From Bacillota bacterium (GTDB lineage: Bacteria; Bacillota; Clostridia; Lachnospirales; Lachnospiraceae): a stretch of DNA of 42,068 bases. The notes beneath the pieces were generated by a model, which ran no database searches, was not told the origin of the DNA, and was given only the letters and a program-made list of their open reading frames with translations. Numbering within the stretch: the first letter of the stretch is position 1; each line of letters begins with the position of its first letter. This document shows, one piece after another, positions 25,139 through 33,208 of the stretch. The stretch is from assembly GCA_023420935.1 (NCBI GenBank), contig JAEZUR010000007.1:1-42068 (forward strand), in the 5' to 3' direction. The translations under genes and the position numbers were made by a program.

Positions 25139-25215
25139 TTGACAAGAAGTTGTAATCTGGTGGATAATAGTTCATGACAATGGAACGTTTGCGTAGAGTT
25201 TTCCATTGTTTCACA
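25139..25215 (+). promoter_or_regulatory. promoter and leader hairpin of the desulfurase operon
   Basis: TTGACA (25139-25144), 18-base spacer, GATAAT (25163-25168). Just past the expected start, ACAATGGAA (25177-25185) pairs with TTCCATTGT (25201-25209), followed by a T-rich stretch. It could be a weak attenuator. Confidence 0.5.
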
Positions 25216-25257
25216 TTTTATTTTATATAGAACCGCTAGGCGGTAGATAGGAGCTAC

Positions 25258-26379
25258 ATGATATATTTAGATTATGCAGCAGAAACGCCTGTGAATCAAC
25301 AGGTATTGGATGTGTTTTGCCAAGTTTCTACTGAATATATTGCCAATCCTAACTCCACTCACAAATTAGGAAGAAAGAGTTTGGATCGATTAAATCAATC
25401 TACATCTGCAATTGCAACTATGTTAGGTGTAAAGGATAATGAAATTATCTACACTTCCGGTGCCAGTGAATCCAATAATCTGGCTTTGAAAGGGATTGCA
25501 GGTATTTATAAAAAGTATGGAAAACATATCATAACTACTTATTTAGAGCATTCCTCTGTTACAGGAGCAATCACAGCGTTACAACAAGAAGGCTATGATG
25601 TGGATTATGTAGATATATTAGATAATGGTCTAGTAGATCTAGATCATTTAAAAGAATTACTTCGTGATGATACGATTTTAGTTTCCATTGGATATGTGGA
25701 TAGTGAGATAGGAATCTGTCAGGACATACAATCCATTGGCATATTGTTAAAAGAGTATCCACATTGCTATTTTCATGTGGACGGAACCCAGGCAATCGGA
25801 AAGATTCCAGTGACTTTAGAAAATATTGATTTATTTACCTTTACTGCGCATAAATTTTATGGTATAAATGGTTGCGGTGTATTAATTAAGAAAGATAATG
25901 TAATGTTACAGCCTCAAATACATGGTGGTATTAGCAGTACACCATATCGAAGCGGAACTCCAATGTTAGCCCATATTGTAGCTACTGAGAAAGCCATGGA
26001 ACTTGCCATGGAAACTATGGTGGAACATGTATCTTATGTTACCAGGTTAAACAAACGATTACGTGAGAAAATGAGAGAATATAAGGATATTCGTATTAAT
26101 AGTACAGATAAGGCAGTTCCATTTATCCTTAATATCAGTATGAAAGGTATGAATACACAAGCATTTCAAAAGGCTTTGGAAGAAGAACAGGTATATGTAT
26201 CTACCAAATCCGCTTGTTGTGCTCCGAATACCCCTTCTAGACCGGTATATGCTATAACGAAGGATAGAAAATCTGCCCTTTCTACACTTCGCATTAGCCT
26301 TAGTTATCTTACTACAGAGGATGAATTGGAAGAGTTTTTACGTATATTTCATGAATGTTATAAGCAGCAACAGAAATGA
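25258..26379 (+). CDS. NifS/IscS-family cysteine desulfurase
   Basis: 373-residue class V aminotransferase-fold enzyme. It shows the MIYLDYAAETPVNQQVL start, TSGASESNNLALKG, the PLP lysine K199 in TAHKFYGINGCG, and a C-terminal Cys loop. That loop reads KSACCAPNTPSRP, with C320 and C321, instead of the usual SGSAC pattern. It produces persulfide from cysteine. Twenty-one bases separate it from the TtcA-like gene, so it probably supplies sulfur to that tRNA thiolase rather than to a cluster scaffold, since no iscU or nifU lies nearby. The ribosome site is weak (TAGGAG). Confidence 0.9.
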   Translation: MIYLDYAAETPVNQQVLDVFCQVSTEYIANPNSTHKLGRKSLDRLNQSTSAIATMLGVKDNEIIYTSGASESNNLALKGIAGIYKKYGKHIITTYLEHSSVTGAITALQQEGYDVDYVDILDNGLVDLDHLKELLRDDTILVSIGYVDSEIGICQDIQSIGILLKEYPHCYFHVDGTQAIGKIPVTLENIDLFTFTAHKFYGINGCGVLIKKDNVMLQPQIHGGISSTPYRSGTPMLAHIVATEKAMELAMETMVEHVSYVTRLNKRLREKMREYKDIRINSTDKAVPFILNISMKGMNTQAFQKALEEEQVYVSTKSACCAPNTPSRPVYAITKDRKSALSTLRISLSYLTTEDELEEFLRIFHECYKQQQK

Positions 26380-26400
26380 TCATTTAGACAGGAGTTAGAA

Positions 26401-27249
26401 ATGGAACGTTATCAAGAAATAGAAAAGAGTATTATTAAAAAATTCAGAAAAGAAATATGGACAAAGTTTACCAGGGCAATCAATGATTATCAATTAATCA
26501 ATGAAGGGGATAAAATTGCAGTTTGTATTTCTGGTGGTAAGGATTCTATGCTTCTTGCAAAATGTATGCAGGAATTAAAACGACATGGAAAAGTTAATTT
26601 TGACGTTGAGTTTGTAGTAATGAATCCGGGTTATAATGATTATAACAGACAAGTTATTATAGAAAACGCAGAGATTCTCAATATACCCATTCAAATGTTT
26701 GAAACAGAGATATTTGATATTGTAGCGACGGTGGATGAATCACCTTGTTATCTGTGTGCCAGAATGAGACGAGGTTACTTATATAAGAAAGCACAAGAAT
26801 TAGGATGCAATAAGATTGCTCTTGGACATCATTTTGACGATGTCATAGAAACTGTTTTAATGAGTATGCTTTACAGTGGACAAGTCCGAACGATGATGCC
26901 TAAGCTTCACAGTTCCAATTTTGAGGGTCTAGAATTGATTCGTCCAATGTATTTAATAAAAGAAGAAGATATCTTATCATGGAAACGCTATAATGAATTA
27001 CAATTCATTCAATGTGCCTGCCGTTTTACAGAGAATTGTATGCTAGGTGACAATGGTGGTGGTTCCAAACGAAATGAAATGAAAGCTTTAATCAAGAAAT
27101 TCCGTCAGACAAGTGATATTATCGATATGAATATTTTTCGAAGTATACACAATGTAAATATGGATACTATAATTGGGTATCAGAAACATGGTGTAAAACA
27201 TAGCTTTTTAGAAGATTACGACGATTTTATACCAAATACTCAAGAATGA
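26401..27249 (+). CDS. TtcA-type tRNA thiolation enzyme (PP-loop)
   Basis: 282-residue N-type ATP pyrophosphatase. The PP-loop is CISGGKDSM (residues 42-50). A CxxC pair is at C116 and C119 (SPCYLCARMRRG), and a third Cys lies at C205 or C207 (QFIQCACRF). This is the cluster-ligand arrangement of TtcA/TtuA enzymes, which thiolate tRNA bases using a 4Fe-4S cluster. LGHHFDDVIETVLMSM is also a family motif. Adjacency to a desulfurase supports the role. The exact base (2-thiocytidine or another) is not determined. Confidence 0.85.
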   Translation: MERYQEIEKSIIKKFRKEIWTKFTRAINDYQLINEGDKIAVCISGGKDSMLLAKCMQELKRHGKVNFDVEFVVMNPGYNDYNRQVIIENAEILNIPIQMFETEIFDIVATVDESPCYLCARMRRGYLYKKAQELGCNKIALGHHFDDVIETVLMSMLYSGQVRTMMPKLHSSNFEGLELIRPMYLIKEEDILSWKRYNELQFIQCACRFTENCMLGDNGGGSKRNEMKALIKKFRQTSDIIDMNIFRSIHNVNMDTIIGYQKHGVKHSFLEDYDDFIPNTQE

Positions 27250-27281
27250 TTATTTAAAATAATTAAATTATATAAAACATA

Positions 27282-27310
27282 TTGACAAAGTCGGAATTAC
27301 ATATTATACT
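27282..27310 (+). promoter_or_regulatory. sigma-A promoter of metNIQ
   Basis: TTGACA (27282-27287), 17-base spacer, TATACT (27305-27310). Confidence 0.75.
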
Positions 27311-27388
27311 TAGCCATATTAATAAAACCAATAAAACCAACAGAAAAAGTAGGGATTAGATGGAATATGACTAAAGACCGACTACTGG

Positions 27389-27430
27389 AGGTTTTTAGAA
27401 CAAATGATTTCTTGTTTTGAAAACCTTTTT
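27389..27430 (+). terminator. leader terminator (attenuator) of metNIQ
   Basis: A 15-base-pair stem (27389-27403 with 27412-27426, a few G-U pairs) and an eight-base loop are followed by TTTT. It lies between the metNIQ promoter and metN, so it must be read through; attenuation is inferred. Two upstream TAAAACC copies (around 27323-27339) could pair with its GGTTTT and oppose it. Confidence 0.6.
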
Positions 27431-27431
27431 A

Positions 27432-27449
27432 CGTATAGGAAAGTATACG
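27432..27449 (+). promoter_or_regulatory. operator-like palindrome before metN
   Basis: CGTATA and TATACG form a perfect six-base inverted repeat with a six-base spacer, just upstream of the ribosome site AAAAGGAG. It shares GTATAGNAAA with the Rrf2 promoter region. Confidence 0.35.
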
Positions 27450-27463
27450 AAAAGGAGATAACA

Positions 27464-28273
27464 ATGATTAAGATTACTAATTTAACCAAAACGTTTAAAA
27501 CAAAGAAATCAGAATTATGTGTACTGGATAATGTAAGTTTAAACATTGAAGATGGAGATATTTATGGCATCATTGGTATGAGTGGTGCAGGAAAAAGTAC
27601 ATTAATTCGTTGCATTAATTTTCTGGAGAGACCGACTTCTGGTACCATTGAGATTGATGGCATTGATCTAGATAAGTTAAATGATAAGGCACTAAGAGAA
27701 TGTAGAAGAAATATCGGTATGATATTTCAGAACTTTAATTTGCTCATGCAAAAGACCGTTCGAAAGAACATCGCATTTGGTCTTGAGATAATCGGAGTAA
27801 ATGAATACATACCAACCGGTTATACGGAAGAAGAATATAAAAAACTAAGTTATTTTAAGAAGAGAAAAGTAAAGAAGGAAGATATTGATAAAACCGTTAA
27901 TGAACTTCTTAAAATCGTTGATTTAGAGGAAAAGGCAGAATCCTATCCGGCACAATTAAGTGGTGGACAGAGACAGAGAGTTGCAATCGCAAGAGCACTT
28001 GCAACTTACCCATCCATTTTATTATGTGATGAGGCTACTTCAGCACTTGATAGTATGACAACCGATTCTATCCTCGCACTACTTCAAAAGATTAACAAAG
28101 AGAGAAATATCACTATCGTAGTAATTACACATGAAATTGGAGTAGTTAAGACGATCTGCAATAAAGTTGCAGTAATCGATAGCTCTAAAATCGTAGAAAC
28201 TGGATATACACAGGATATATTTGCAAATACGACCAATCCAGTGACAAAACGTTTGTTAGGAGGTGAAGCATAA
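27464..28273 (+). CDS. metN: methionine ABC transporter ATPase
   Basis: 269-residue ATPase. Walker A is GMSGAGKST, the signature is LSGGQRQRVA, Walker B is ILLCDEATSALD and the switch His is VITHEIGVV. It carries an extra Tyr/Lys-rich insert around residues 115-145. It ends soon after the nucleotide-binding domain, at GTGG-type VTKRLLGGEA, so the C-terminal NIL/ACT-like regulatory domain of standard MetN (about 340 residues) is missing. The start at ATG 27464 follows AAAAGGAG; an earlier in-frame ATG at 27404 lies within the attenuator. It overlaps metI by one base. Confidence 0.92.
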   Translation: MIKITNLTKTFKTKKSELCVLDNVSLNIEDGDIYGIIGMSGAGKSTLIRCINFLERPTSGTIEIDGIDLDKLNDKALRECRRNIGMIFQNFNLLMQKTVRKNIAFGLEIIGVNEYIPTGYTEEEYKKLSYFKKRKVKKEDIDKTVNELLKIVDLEEKAESYPAQLSGGQRQRVAIARALATYPSILLCDEATSALDSMTTDSILALLQKINKERNITIVVITHEIGVVKTICNKVAVIDSSKIVETGYTQDIFANTTNPVTKRLLGGEA

Positions 28274-28980
28274 TGGGTATCTTTCAGAGTTTTATAGGTT
28301 GGTGTAATTATATTGTTGCAGAATATGGAGTTCTCCTGGTACAAGGAATTCTAGATACTATATGGATGACATGTGTTGCTAGTATTATTGCTTATGTATT
28401 AGGAATGCCAATTGGTATTATTGCAAAGGTAACAGCTAATGATGGAATTCATCCAATGCAAAAGATAAACCGTATATTAGGCATTATTATTAATATGGGT
28501 AGATCGATTCCGTTTATTATTTTATTAGTTGCAGTTATGCCACTTACAAGAATTATCGTTGGAACAACACTAGGGCCTAAGGCTGTGGCTGTTCCGTTAA
28601 TCTTATCAGCTACACCATTCATTGCAAGAGTAGTTGAGAGTTCATTAAATGAATTAGATAAAGGTGTGATTGAGGCAGCGAAGGCAATGGGTGCTAGTGA
28701 TGCTCAGATTATATTTAAAGTTATGATTCCAGAGACCTTACCTTCTCTAGTAACAGGAGTGGCATTAGGTGCTATTACCATAGTAGGTTATACAGCAATG
28801 GCTGGTGCTGTTGGTGGTGGTGGACTGGGAGATATTGCAATACGTTATGGATATTATCGATCCAAGACGGATATCGCTGTGGTGACAATCGTTTTGCTAG
28901 TTGCTATCGTGCAAATAATTCAAAGCGTTGGACATATAATTTCTAAGAAAATTGATAAAAGAGGAAAAGGAGAGAATTGA
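28273..28980 (+). CDS. metI: methionine ABC transporter permease
   Basis: 235-residue MetI permease with about five membrane helices. The coupling loop contains EAAKAMGASDAQIIFKVMIP. NMGRSIPFIILLVAVMPLTR and MAGAVGGGGLGDIAIRYGY are typical MetI segments. Start overlaps the metN stop as TAATG. It forms the D-methionine/methionine importer with MetN and MetQ. Confidence 0.95.
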   Translation: MGIFQSFIGWCNYIVAEYGVLLVQGILDTIWMTCVASIIAYVLGMPIGIIAKVTANDGIHPMQKINRILGIIINMGRSIPFIILLVAVMPLTRIIVGTTLGPKAVAVPLILSATPFIARVVESSLNELDKGVIEAAKAMGASDAQIIFKVMIPETLPSLVTGVALGAITIVGYTAMAGAVGGGGLGDIAIRYGYYRSKTDIAVVTIVLLVAIVQIIQSVGHIISKKIDKRGKGEN

Positions 28981-28982
28981 TT

Positions 28983-29900
28983 ATGAAAAATGTGAAAAGA
29001 ATCGTAAGTCTATTATTGACGTTAGTTTTAGTGGGAGCGGTATTAACAGCTTGTGGAACCAAGAATACTGGAAGTACAAATAACAGCAAAGCAACCGATG
29101 ATGCTGTAGCTACTACAGATGTAGCAGCAACGGATGATGCAACAGCTACAGAAACAGCGGAGTTAGAGGAAATAATAGTTGGTGCAACAATCGAGCCACA
29201 TGCAAGTATTTTAAATTCAGATGCTGTAAAAGAAGCATTGGCAGCAGAAGGATTTAAAATTAAGGTAGTGGAATATACGGACTATGTACAGCCAAATATG
29301 GCAACAGAAGATGGAAGCTTAGATGCTAACTTCTTTCAGCATTTACCATACTTAAACGATTTTAATAAAGAAAATGGTACGAATGTTGTAAGTGTAGCAA
29401 ACATTCACTTTGAACCACTTGGAATCTATGGAGGCAAAACTGCTACCTTAGATGCAATTGCTGATGGTGCACAAATAGCAGTTCCTAATGATGTTACCAA
29501 CGAAGCAAGAGCATTATTATTACTTCAAGAAGCAGGTTTAATTAAGTTAAAAGATAATATGGGATTAGAAGCAACTGTTAAGGATATAACTGAAAATCCT
29601 CATAACATTAAATTTACTGAGATAGAAGCAGCACAGACAGCAAAAGTACTTCAAGATGTTGATTTTGCAGTAATTAATGGAAACTACGCATTAGAAGCAG
29701 GCTTATCAGCAAGTAAAGATGCATTAAAAGTAGAAGCAACAGATTCTGAAGCAGCTACAACTTATGCAAATATTATTGCTGTAAAAGCAGGAAATGAAAA
29801 TACTCCAAAAACTCAGGCGTTAATCAAAGCGGTTACATCTGAAGCAACTAAGAAATTTATTGATGAAAAATGGCAGGGTGCAGTAGTTCCTGTATTCTAA
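28983..29900 (+). CDS. metQ: methionine-binding lipoprotein
   Basis: 305-residue NlpA-family lipoprotein. The signal peptide ends VGAVLTAC with Cys24 as lipid anchor; a long Thr/Asp/Ala linker follows. The NlpA domain starts at EIIVGATIEPHASIL and has LDANFFQHLPYLNDFN and ALLLLQEAGLIKLK, typical of MetQ. Start at ATG 28983 is two bases beyond the metI stop; AAAGGAGAG lies upstream. Followed by a strong terminator. Confidence 0.94.
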   Translation: MKNVKRIVSLLLTLVLVGAVLTACGTKNTGSTNNSKATDDAVATTDVAATDDATATETAELEEIIVGATIEPHASILNSDAVKEALAAEGFKIKVVEYTDYVQPNMATEDGSLDANFFQHLPYLNDFNKENGTNVVSVANIHFEPLGIYGGKTATLDAIADGAQIAVPNDVTNEARALLLLQEAGLIKLKDNMGLEATVKDITENPHNIKFTEIEAAQTAKVLQDVDFAVINGNYALEAGLSASKDALKVEATDSEAATTYANIIAVKAGNENTPKTQALIKAVTSEATKKFIDEKWQGAVVPVF

Positions 29901-29918
29901 GAACTATATAAATCAATT

Positions 29919-29954
29919 AAGCTCAACTCTTTTTATGAGAGTTGGGCTTTTTTG
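29919..29954 (+). terminator. terminator of metNIQ
   Basis: AAGCTCAACTCT (29919-29930) pairs with AGAGTTGGGCTT (29938-29949) with a G-U, followed by TTTTTT. Confidence 0.88.
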
Positions 29955-29957
29955 TAC

Positions 29958-30006
29958 TTGACAAAGCGACATAGATGTCGCATAATAAAAAAGACACGAG
30001 TGTCGC
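29958..30006 (+). promoter_or_regulatory. promoter with two TetR-type operators
   Basis: TTGACA (29958-29963), 17-base spacer, CATAAT (29981-29986). A perfect palindrome GCGACATAGATGTCGC (29966-29981) lies inside the spacer. A second, related site, AAGACACGAGTGTCGC (29991-30006), starts 25 bases later. Both are well placed to block the promoter when the TetR protein binds. Confidence 0.75.
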
Positions 30007-30024
30007 AAATCATGGAGATAAATT

Positions 30025-30615
30025 ATGGATACCAAAGGTAATATAACAAGAAAGCAAATTAAAGATGAAGCACGTAGGCTCTTTGCAAAAAACGGACTGA
30101 AATCAATTACTATGAAGGATATCTGTGAAGCCACAGGATTAAGTCGTGGAGGATTATATCGTCATTATGATAGTACCAGACAAATCTTTGAGGAACTAAT
30201 TCTAGATATTATAAGTGATTCGAAAGATGAATTTACAATAAAAATAGTGCAAAATGTTTCAGCTGTTACAATCCTCGACGAAGTATTAGAACAGCTTCGT
30301 AAGGATATGTTAGATGCTGAACATTCACTAAGTTTGGCTATTTATGAATATTCTTCTATGTATGATCAAAATTTCTTTCAGGAGAATAACAAAAAAGCAA
30401 TCGATAAATGGAACGTATTAATTGAGTACGGGATAAATCGTGGGGAATTTAGGAAAGTGAACGTAAGACAAATCACGGATATGATTCTATATTCTTACCA
30501 AGGAATTCGTATGTGGAGTCATGTGATTCCAATGGATGAAAAGACAGTTAACAATATTATTAGTCTAGTAAAGGAAATCTTGGAGGTCGAACCGTATGGT
30601 AGAAATGAGCGATAG
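30025..30615 (+). CDS. TetR-family regulator
   Basis: 196 residues. The N-terminal DNA-binding domain covers about residues 5-55 (ARRLFAKNGLKSITMKDICEATGLSRGGLYRHYDST), with the TetR signature helix. The C-terminal ligand-binding region is helical and not assignable to a class. It lies directly behind the double operator, indicating autoregulation. Its 3' end overlaps the GNAT gene, so the effector may relate to the acetyltransferase substrate or a drug-like compound. The ligand is not known. Confidence 0.88.
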   Translation: MDTKGNITRKQIKDEARRLFAKNGLKSITMKDICEATGLSRGGLYRHYDSTRQIFEELILDIISDSKDEFTIKIVQNVSAVTILDEVLEQLRKDMLDAEHSLSLAIYEYSSMYDQNFFQENNKKAIDKWNVLIEYGINRGEFRKVNVRQITDMILYSYQGIRMWSHVIPMDEKTVNNIISLVKEILEVEPYGRNER

Positions 30616-31129
30616 CATTATTTTAGTACGCCCTAATATACTTCTTAAGGAAAAAGCCATTGATTACAAACAGGAGCATTTTGATTATGGGGAGCAAGAA
30701 ATCAATGGAGGAGAATTGTGGGATAAGATAGCTTGTTATGAGCAATGGTTAGAAAAAGTTACGAATAATGCAGATGAAAAAACAGTAAGTAAAGATTGGG
30801 TTGTAACAGATACATTTTTTGCACTGAGAGAACGAGATAATAAAATTATTGGTATGATTGATTTCAGACATACACTAAATGAATTCTTAAAAGATTTCGG
30901 GAACTCTGGTTATAGTGTAAGACCAACAAAGAGAAATAAAGGATATGCTACTATTATGTTAAATAAAGTGTTGCAAGTGGCTAAAGAGACTGGATTAACT
31001 TGCATTCATCTTTCTGTGAAGCGAAGTAACGAAGCTTCTGTTAAAACCATTCTAAAAAATGGCGGGGTTTATGAGAGAAGCTTTGAATATAATGGGGTTC
31101 AGGCTGATATTTATAGAGTGAGTCTTTAG
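30596..31129 (+). CDS. GNAT-family N-acetyltransferase
   Basis: 177 residues. The acetyl-CoA-binding motif A region is visible as GYSVRPTKRNKGYATIMLNKVLQ. The C-terminal half carries the β4-α3-type segment CIHLSVKRSNEASVKTILKNGG. The start ATG 30596 follows TTGGAGG by nine bases and overlaps the TetR gene by 20 bases; ATG 30605 is an alternative. The substrate is unknown. Co-regulation with the TetR protein is likely. Confidence 0.82.
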   Translation: MVEMSDSIILVRPNILLKEKAIDYKQEHFDYGEQEINGGELWDKIACYEQWLEKVTNNADEKTVSKDWVVTDTFFALRERDNKIIGMIDFRHTLNEFLKDFGNSGYSVRPTKRNKGYATIMLNKVLQVAKETGLTCIHLSVKRSNEASVKTILKNGGVYERSFEYNGVQADIYRVSL

Positions 31130-31178
31130 TATGAACATCCTCAATTACTTTATGAAGATATTTAATTAAATTAGGACA

Positions 31179-31218
31179 ACAGCATGTATATGAGTTTATC
31201 GTGTATATGCTGTTTTTT
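31179..31218 (+). terminator. terminator after the GNAT gene
   Basis: ACAGCAT (31179-31185) pairs with ATGCTGT (31207-31213), extended by mixed G-U and A-U pairs, then TTTTTT. Confidence 0.8.
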
Positions 31219-31284
31219 GTTGTTTATGACTTAACTCTTAACAGATGAATCTTTATCTCTGATAAGTAACCAAAGATGACGAAG

Positions 31285-31313
31285 TTGACAAAATATGGTA
31301 AAACATATAAAAT
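31285..31313 (+). promoter_or_regulatory. promoter of the toxin gene
   Basis: TTGACA (31285-31290), 17-base spacer, TAAAAT (31308-31313). Sits in an AT-rich 220-base gap that otherwise holds only the preceding terminator. Confidence 0.65.
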
Positions 31314-31349
31314 TACATATATTGTAAGATTTGTGAACGGAGGGGAGTC

Positions 31350-33203
31350 ATGAATGAATCGGAATATGCTGCTAACAAACCGATTGTAAATGAAACGTAT
31401 AAAGAAGCAAGTGGACAAGTAGGTTTGGAATTTGACAATATCGAACCAATAAAAAACTTGATAGATCAAGTTACTGAGGATTATAATGTAAAAGTACTAT
31501 CTTGTCTTGAAAGTGTACAGGAATTACAGGGACGTTTAAGATTTAGTTCACTTAACTTAAATCGTGAATTAGAACAATGTTTTGCATCCATACATAGGCA
31601 AAATCGGTCATTAAAAGAATTCAGAATGCGCTTGGATCAATACGTGAATAAGGTAATCACAACCGAACAAAGTATTATAGAACTGTTATCAAAAGTTACA
31701 CTTGATGTTGTGCCAGAACATTCATCTGGTGGCAAATTACCAGTGGTGGTACCAGAACAAATTAAAATAATTACCGAAATAGAGATCTCTTTAGACACTG
31801 AGGGGAATAAAGATAAGTTAGGTAAAGTGTATGAATTATGGAGACAGGAACAAATCAATCGAGGGGAAGAACTCTACGATTTAATAAAGCCTCTCGATGG
31901 TACAGCACTAGATACAAAAGAAGTTACTGAAAATCTAGAAGAATTACTAGATAAACCAGAAACAAAAGCAAAAAAACTGATTGCATTATTTTGGGAACAA
32001 GAGTATGACTATTTTGAAGGCTTCTGGTGGCAGGATGTGGATAAATTGAAAGATGCCATAACTATGCTATGGTTTGAGATAGAAAAATTTGGACCATTAC
32101 AAGTCAACACTCTTGGAAACTTAACAATTGGTGATCGTTATATCAATGCTATACAAGCATTAGCCAACGCACCTAGAACAGGATATTATGATGATGCAAC
32201 CATAGCGGCAATAGAAAATAGCATGACGACAGAAAAACGGGAATATACCAATCACAGTATTGATTTGGAATGTTTAGAGATTCTATCAAAACGGTACAGC
32301 GTAATTAAAGGAAAGAAACTAGGTAATACACTGGAACGTGGATGGGGTGATGTTTTTGCAGGATTAATTATGTTAGGCGAAAGCTACTTTTTAAGTAATG
32401 TTGTACAAGGTAAATATGACGGAAAAGTAAGTAATGCCAAAGCAAAAGTCAAAGGGAAAATAAAGCAAACACTAAAAACATGGAAATTGAATCGAGTAAA
32501 AGATAAGGCAAGTTCAGTATTAGTAGATTCCATTGTTAATAAAATAAATACATCAAAAAATAGTAAAACGATCTTAAGAATCATTCAGAGTCTAGATGCA
32601 AAATCGTTGAAAAAAGTGTTAAGCAAACTTGATGATAGTAGTTTAGAAAAGGTAATTAATTCAATGAATGATGACCAGATTAATTCGTTGCTAAGAAAAT
32701 GTGATGGTGATCTGGCGACTAGAATTAAAAAGATTAGTGAGGGTGGCTTAAAGACTGGAATCGATGAAAGTTTTAGCAAGTTAGATGTTGATATTGATAA
32801 CGTAGATTTACCAGAAGGAACATGGAATAAAAGAGCAACAGATAGAGGAAAGGATATTGATGAAATCATGAATAATAATGTAGGTCAAAACTATCCTGTA
32901 ATTGATAAAATTGATGAAAATGGAGTAGTTACAAGTGTTAAAAGTAGAGATTTAAATTGCAAAACATATCAAAATGGTAGTAATCTTGAAAAGACAATAA
33001 AAAAAGATATTGATAAAGTTGCCAACTTTGATGGAGCAGATTGGAATGGTGTTGATATTGAAGCTAGTGATATAACGGGAAGACAGTTACAAATTGTAGT
33101 ACCGAATACAACATTATCTGATGCACAAATTAAAGCCATTAACAATGCTATCCAATATGGTAAATCAAAAGGTGTTAAAGTAATTATAACGATAGGAGGA
33201 TAA
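31350..33203 (+). CDS. polymorphic toxin with EC869-type nuclease C-terminus
   Basis: 617 residues, strongly two-part. Residues 1-130 are alpha-helical and resemble the helical heads of LXG-type, type VII-exported toxins, but the fit is loose. The middle (about 130-500) is charged and helical, unlike any domain I know. The last 115 residues (about 500-617) look like the EC869 CDI nuclease family of the PD-(D/E)xK fold: VTSVKSRDL with K531 near the predicted catalytic core, then YQNGSNLEKTIKKDIDKVANF and GRQLQIVVPNTTLS. The family cleaves nucleic acid in competitors. No signal peptide. Start follows GGAGGGG. The next gene is the likely immunity protein. Confidence 0.72.
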   Translation: MNESEYAANKPIVNETYKEASGQVGLEFDNIEPIKNLIDQVTEDYNVKVLSCLESVQELQGRLRFSSLNLNRELEQCFASIHRQNRSLKEFRMRLDQYVNKVITTEQSIIELLSKVTLDVVPEHSSGGKLPVVVPEQIKIITEIEISLDTEGNKDKLGKVYELWRQEQINRGEELYDLIKPLDGTALDTKEVTENLEELLDKPETKAKKLIALFWEQEYDYFEGFWWQDVDKLKDAITMLWFEIEKFGPLQVNTLGNLTIGDRYINAIQALANAPRTGYYDDATIAAIENSMTTEKREYTNHSIDLECLEILSKRYSVIKGKKLGNTLERGWGDVFAGLIMLGESYFLSNVVQGKYDGKVSNAKAKVKGKIKQTLKTWKLNRVKDKASSVLVDSIVNKINTSKNSKTILRIIQSLDAKSLKKVLSKLDDSSLEKVINSMNDDQINSLLRKCDGDLATRIKKISEGGLKTGIDESFSKLDVDIDNVDLPEGTWNKRATDRGKDIDEIMNNNVGQNYPVIDKIDENGVVTSVKSRDLNCKTYQNGSNLEKTIKKDIDKVANFDGADWNGVDIEASDITGRQLQIVVPNTTLSDAQIKAINNAIQYGKSKGVKVIITIGG

Positions 33204-33208
33204 TTATT

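Noticed and set aside
27311..27463. S-box or methionine T-box before metN
   Set aside because: Neither the S-box core nor the GGGTGGNACCGCG T-box is present in the leader.
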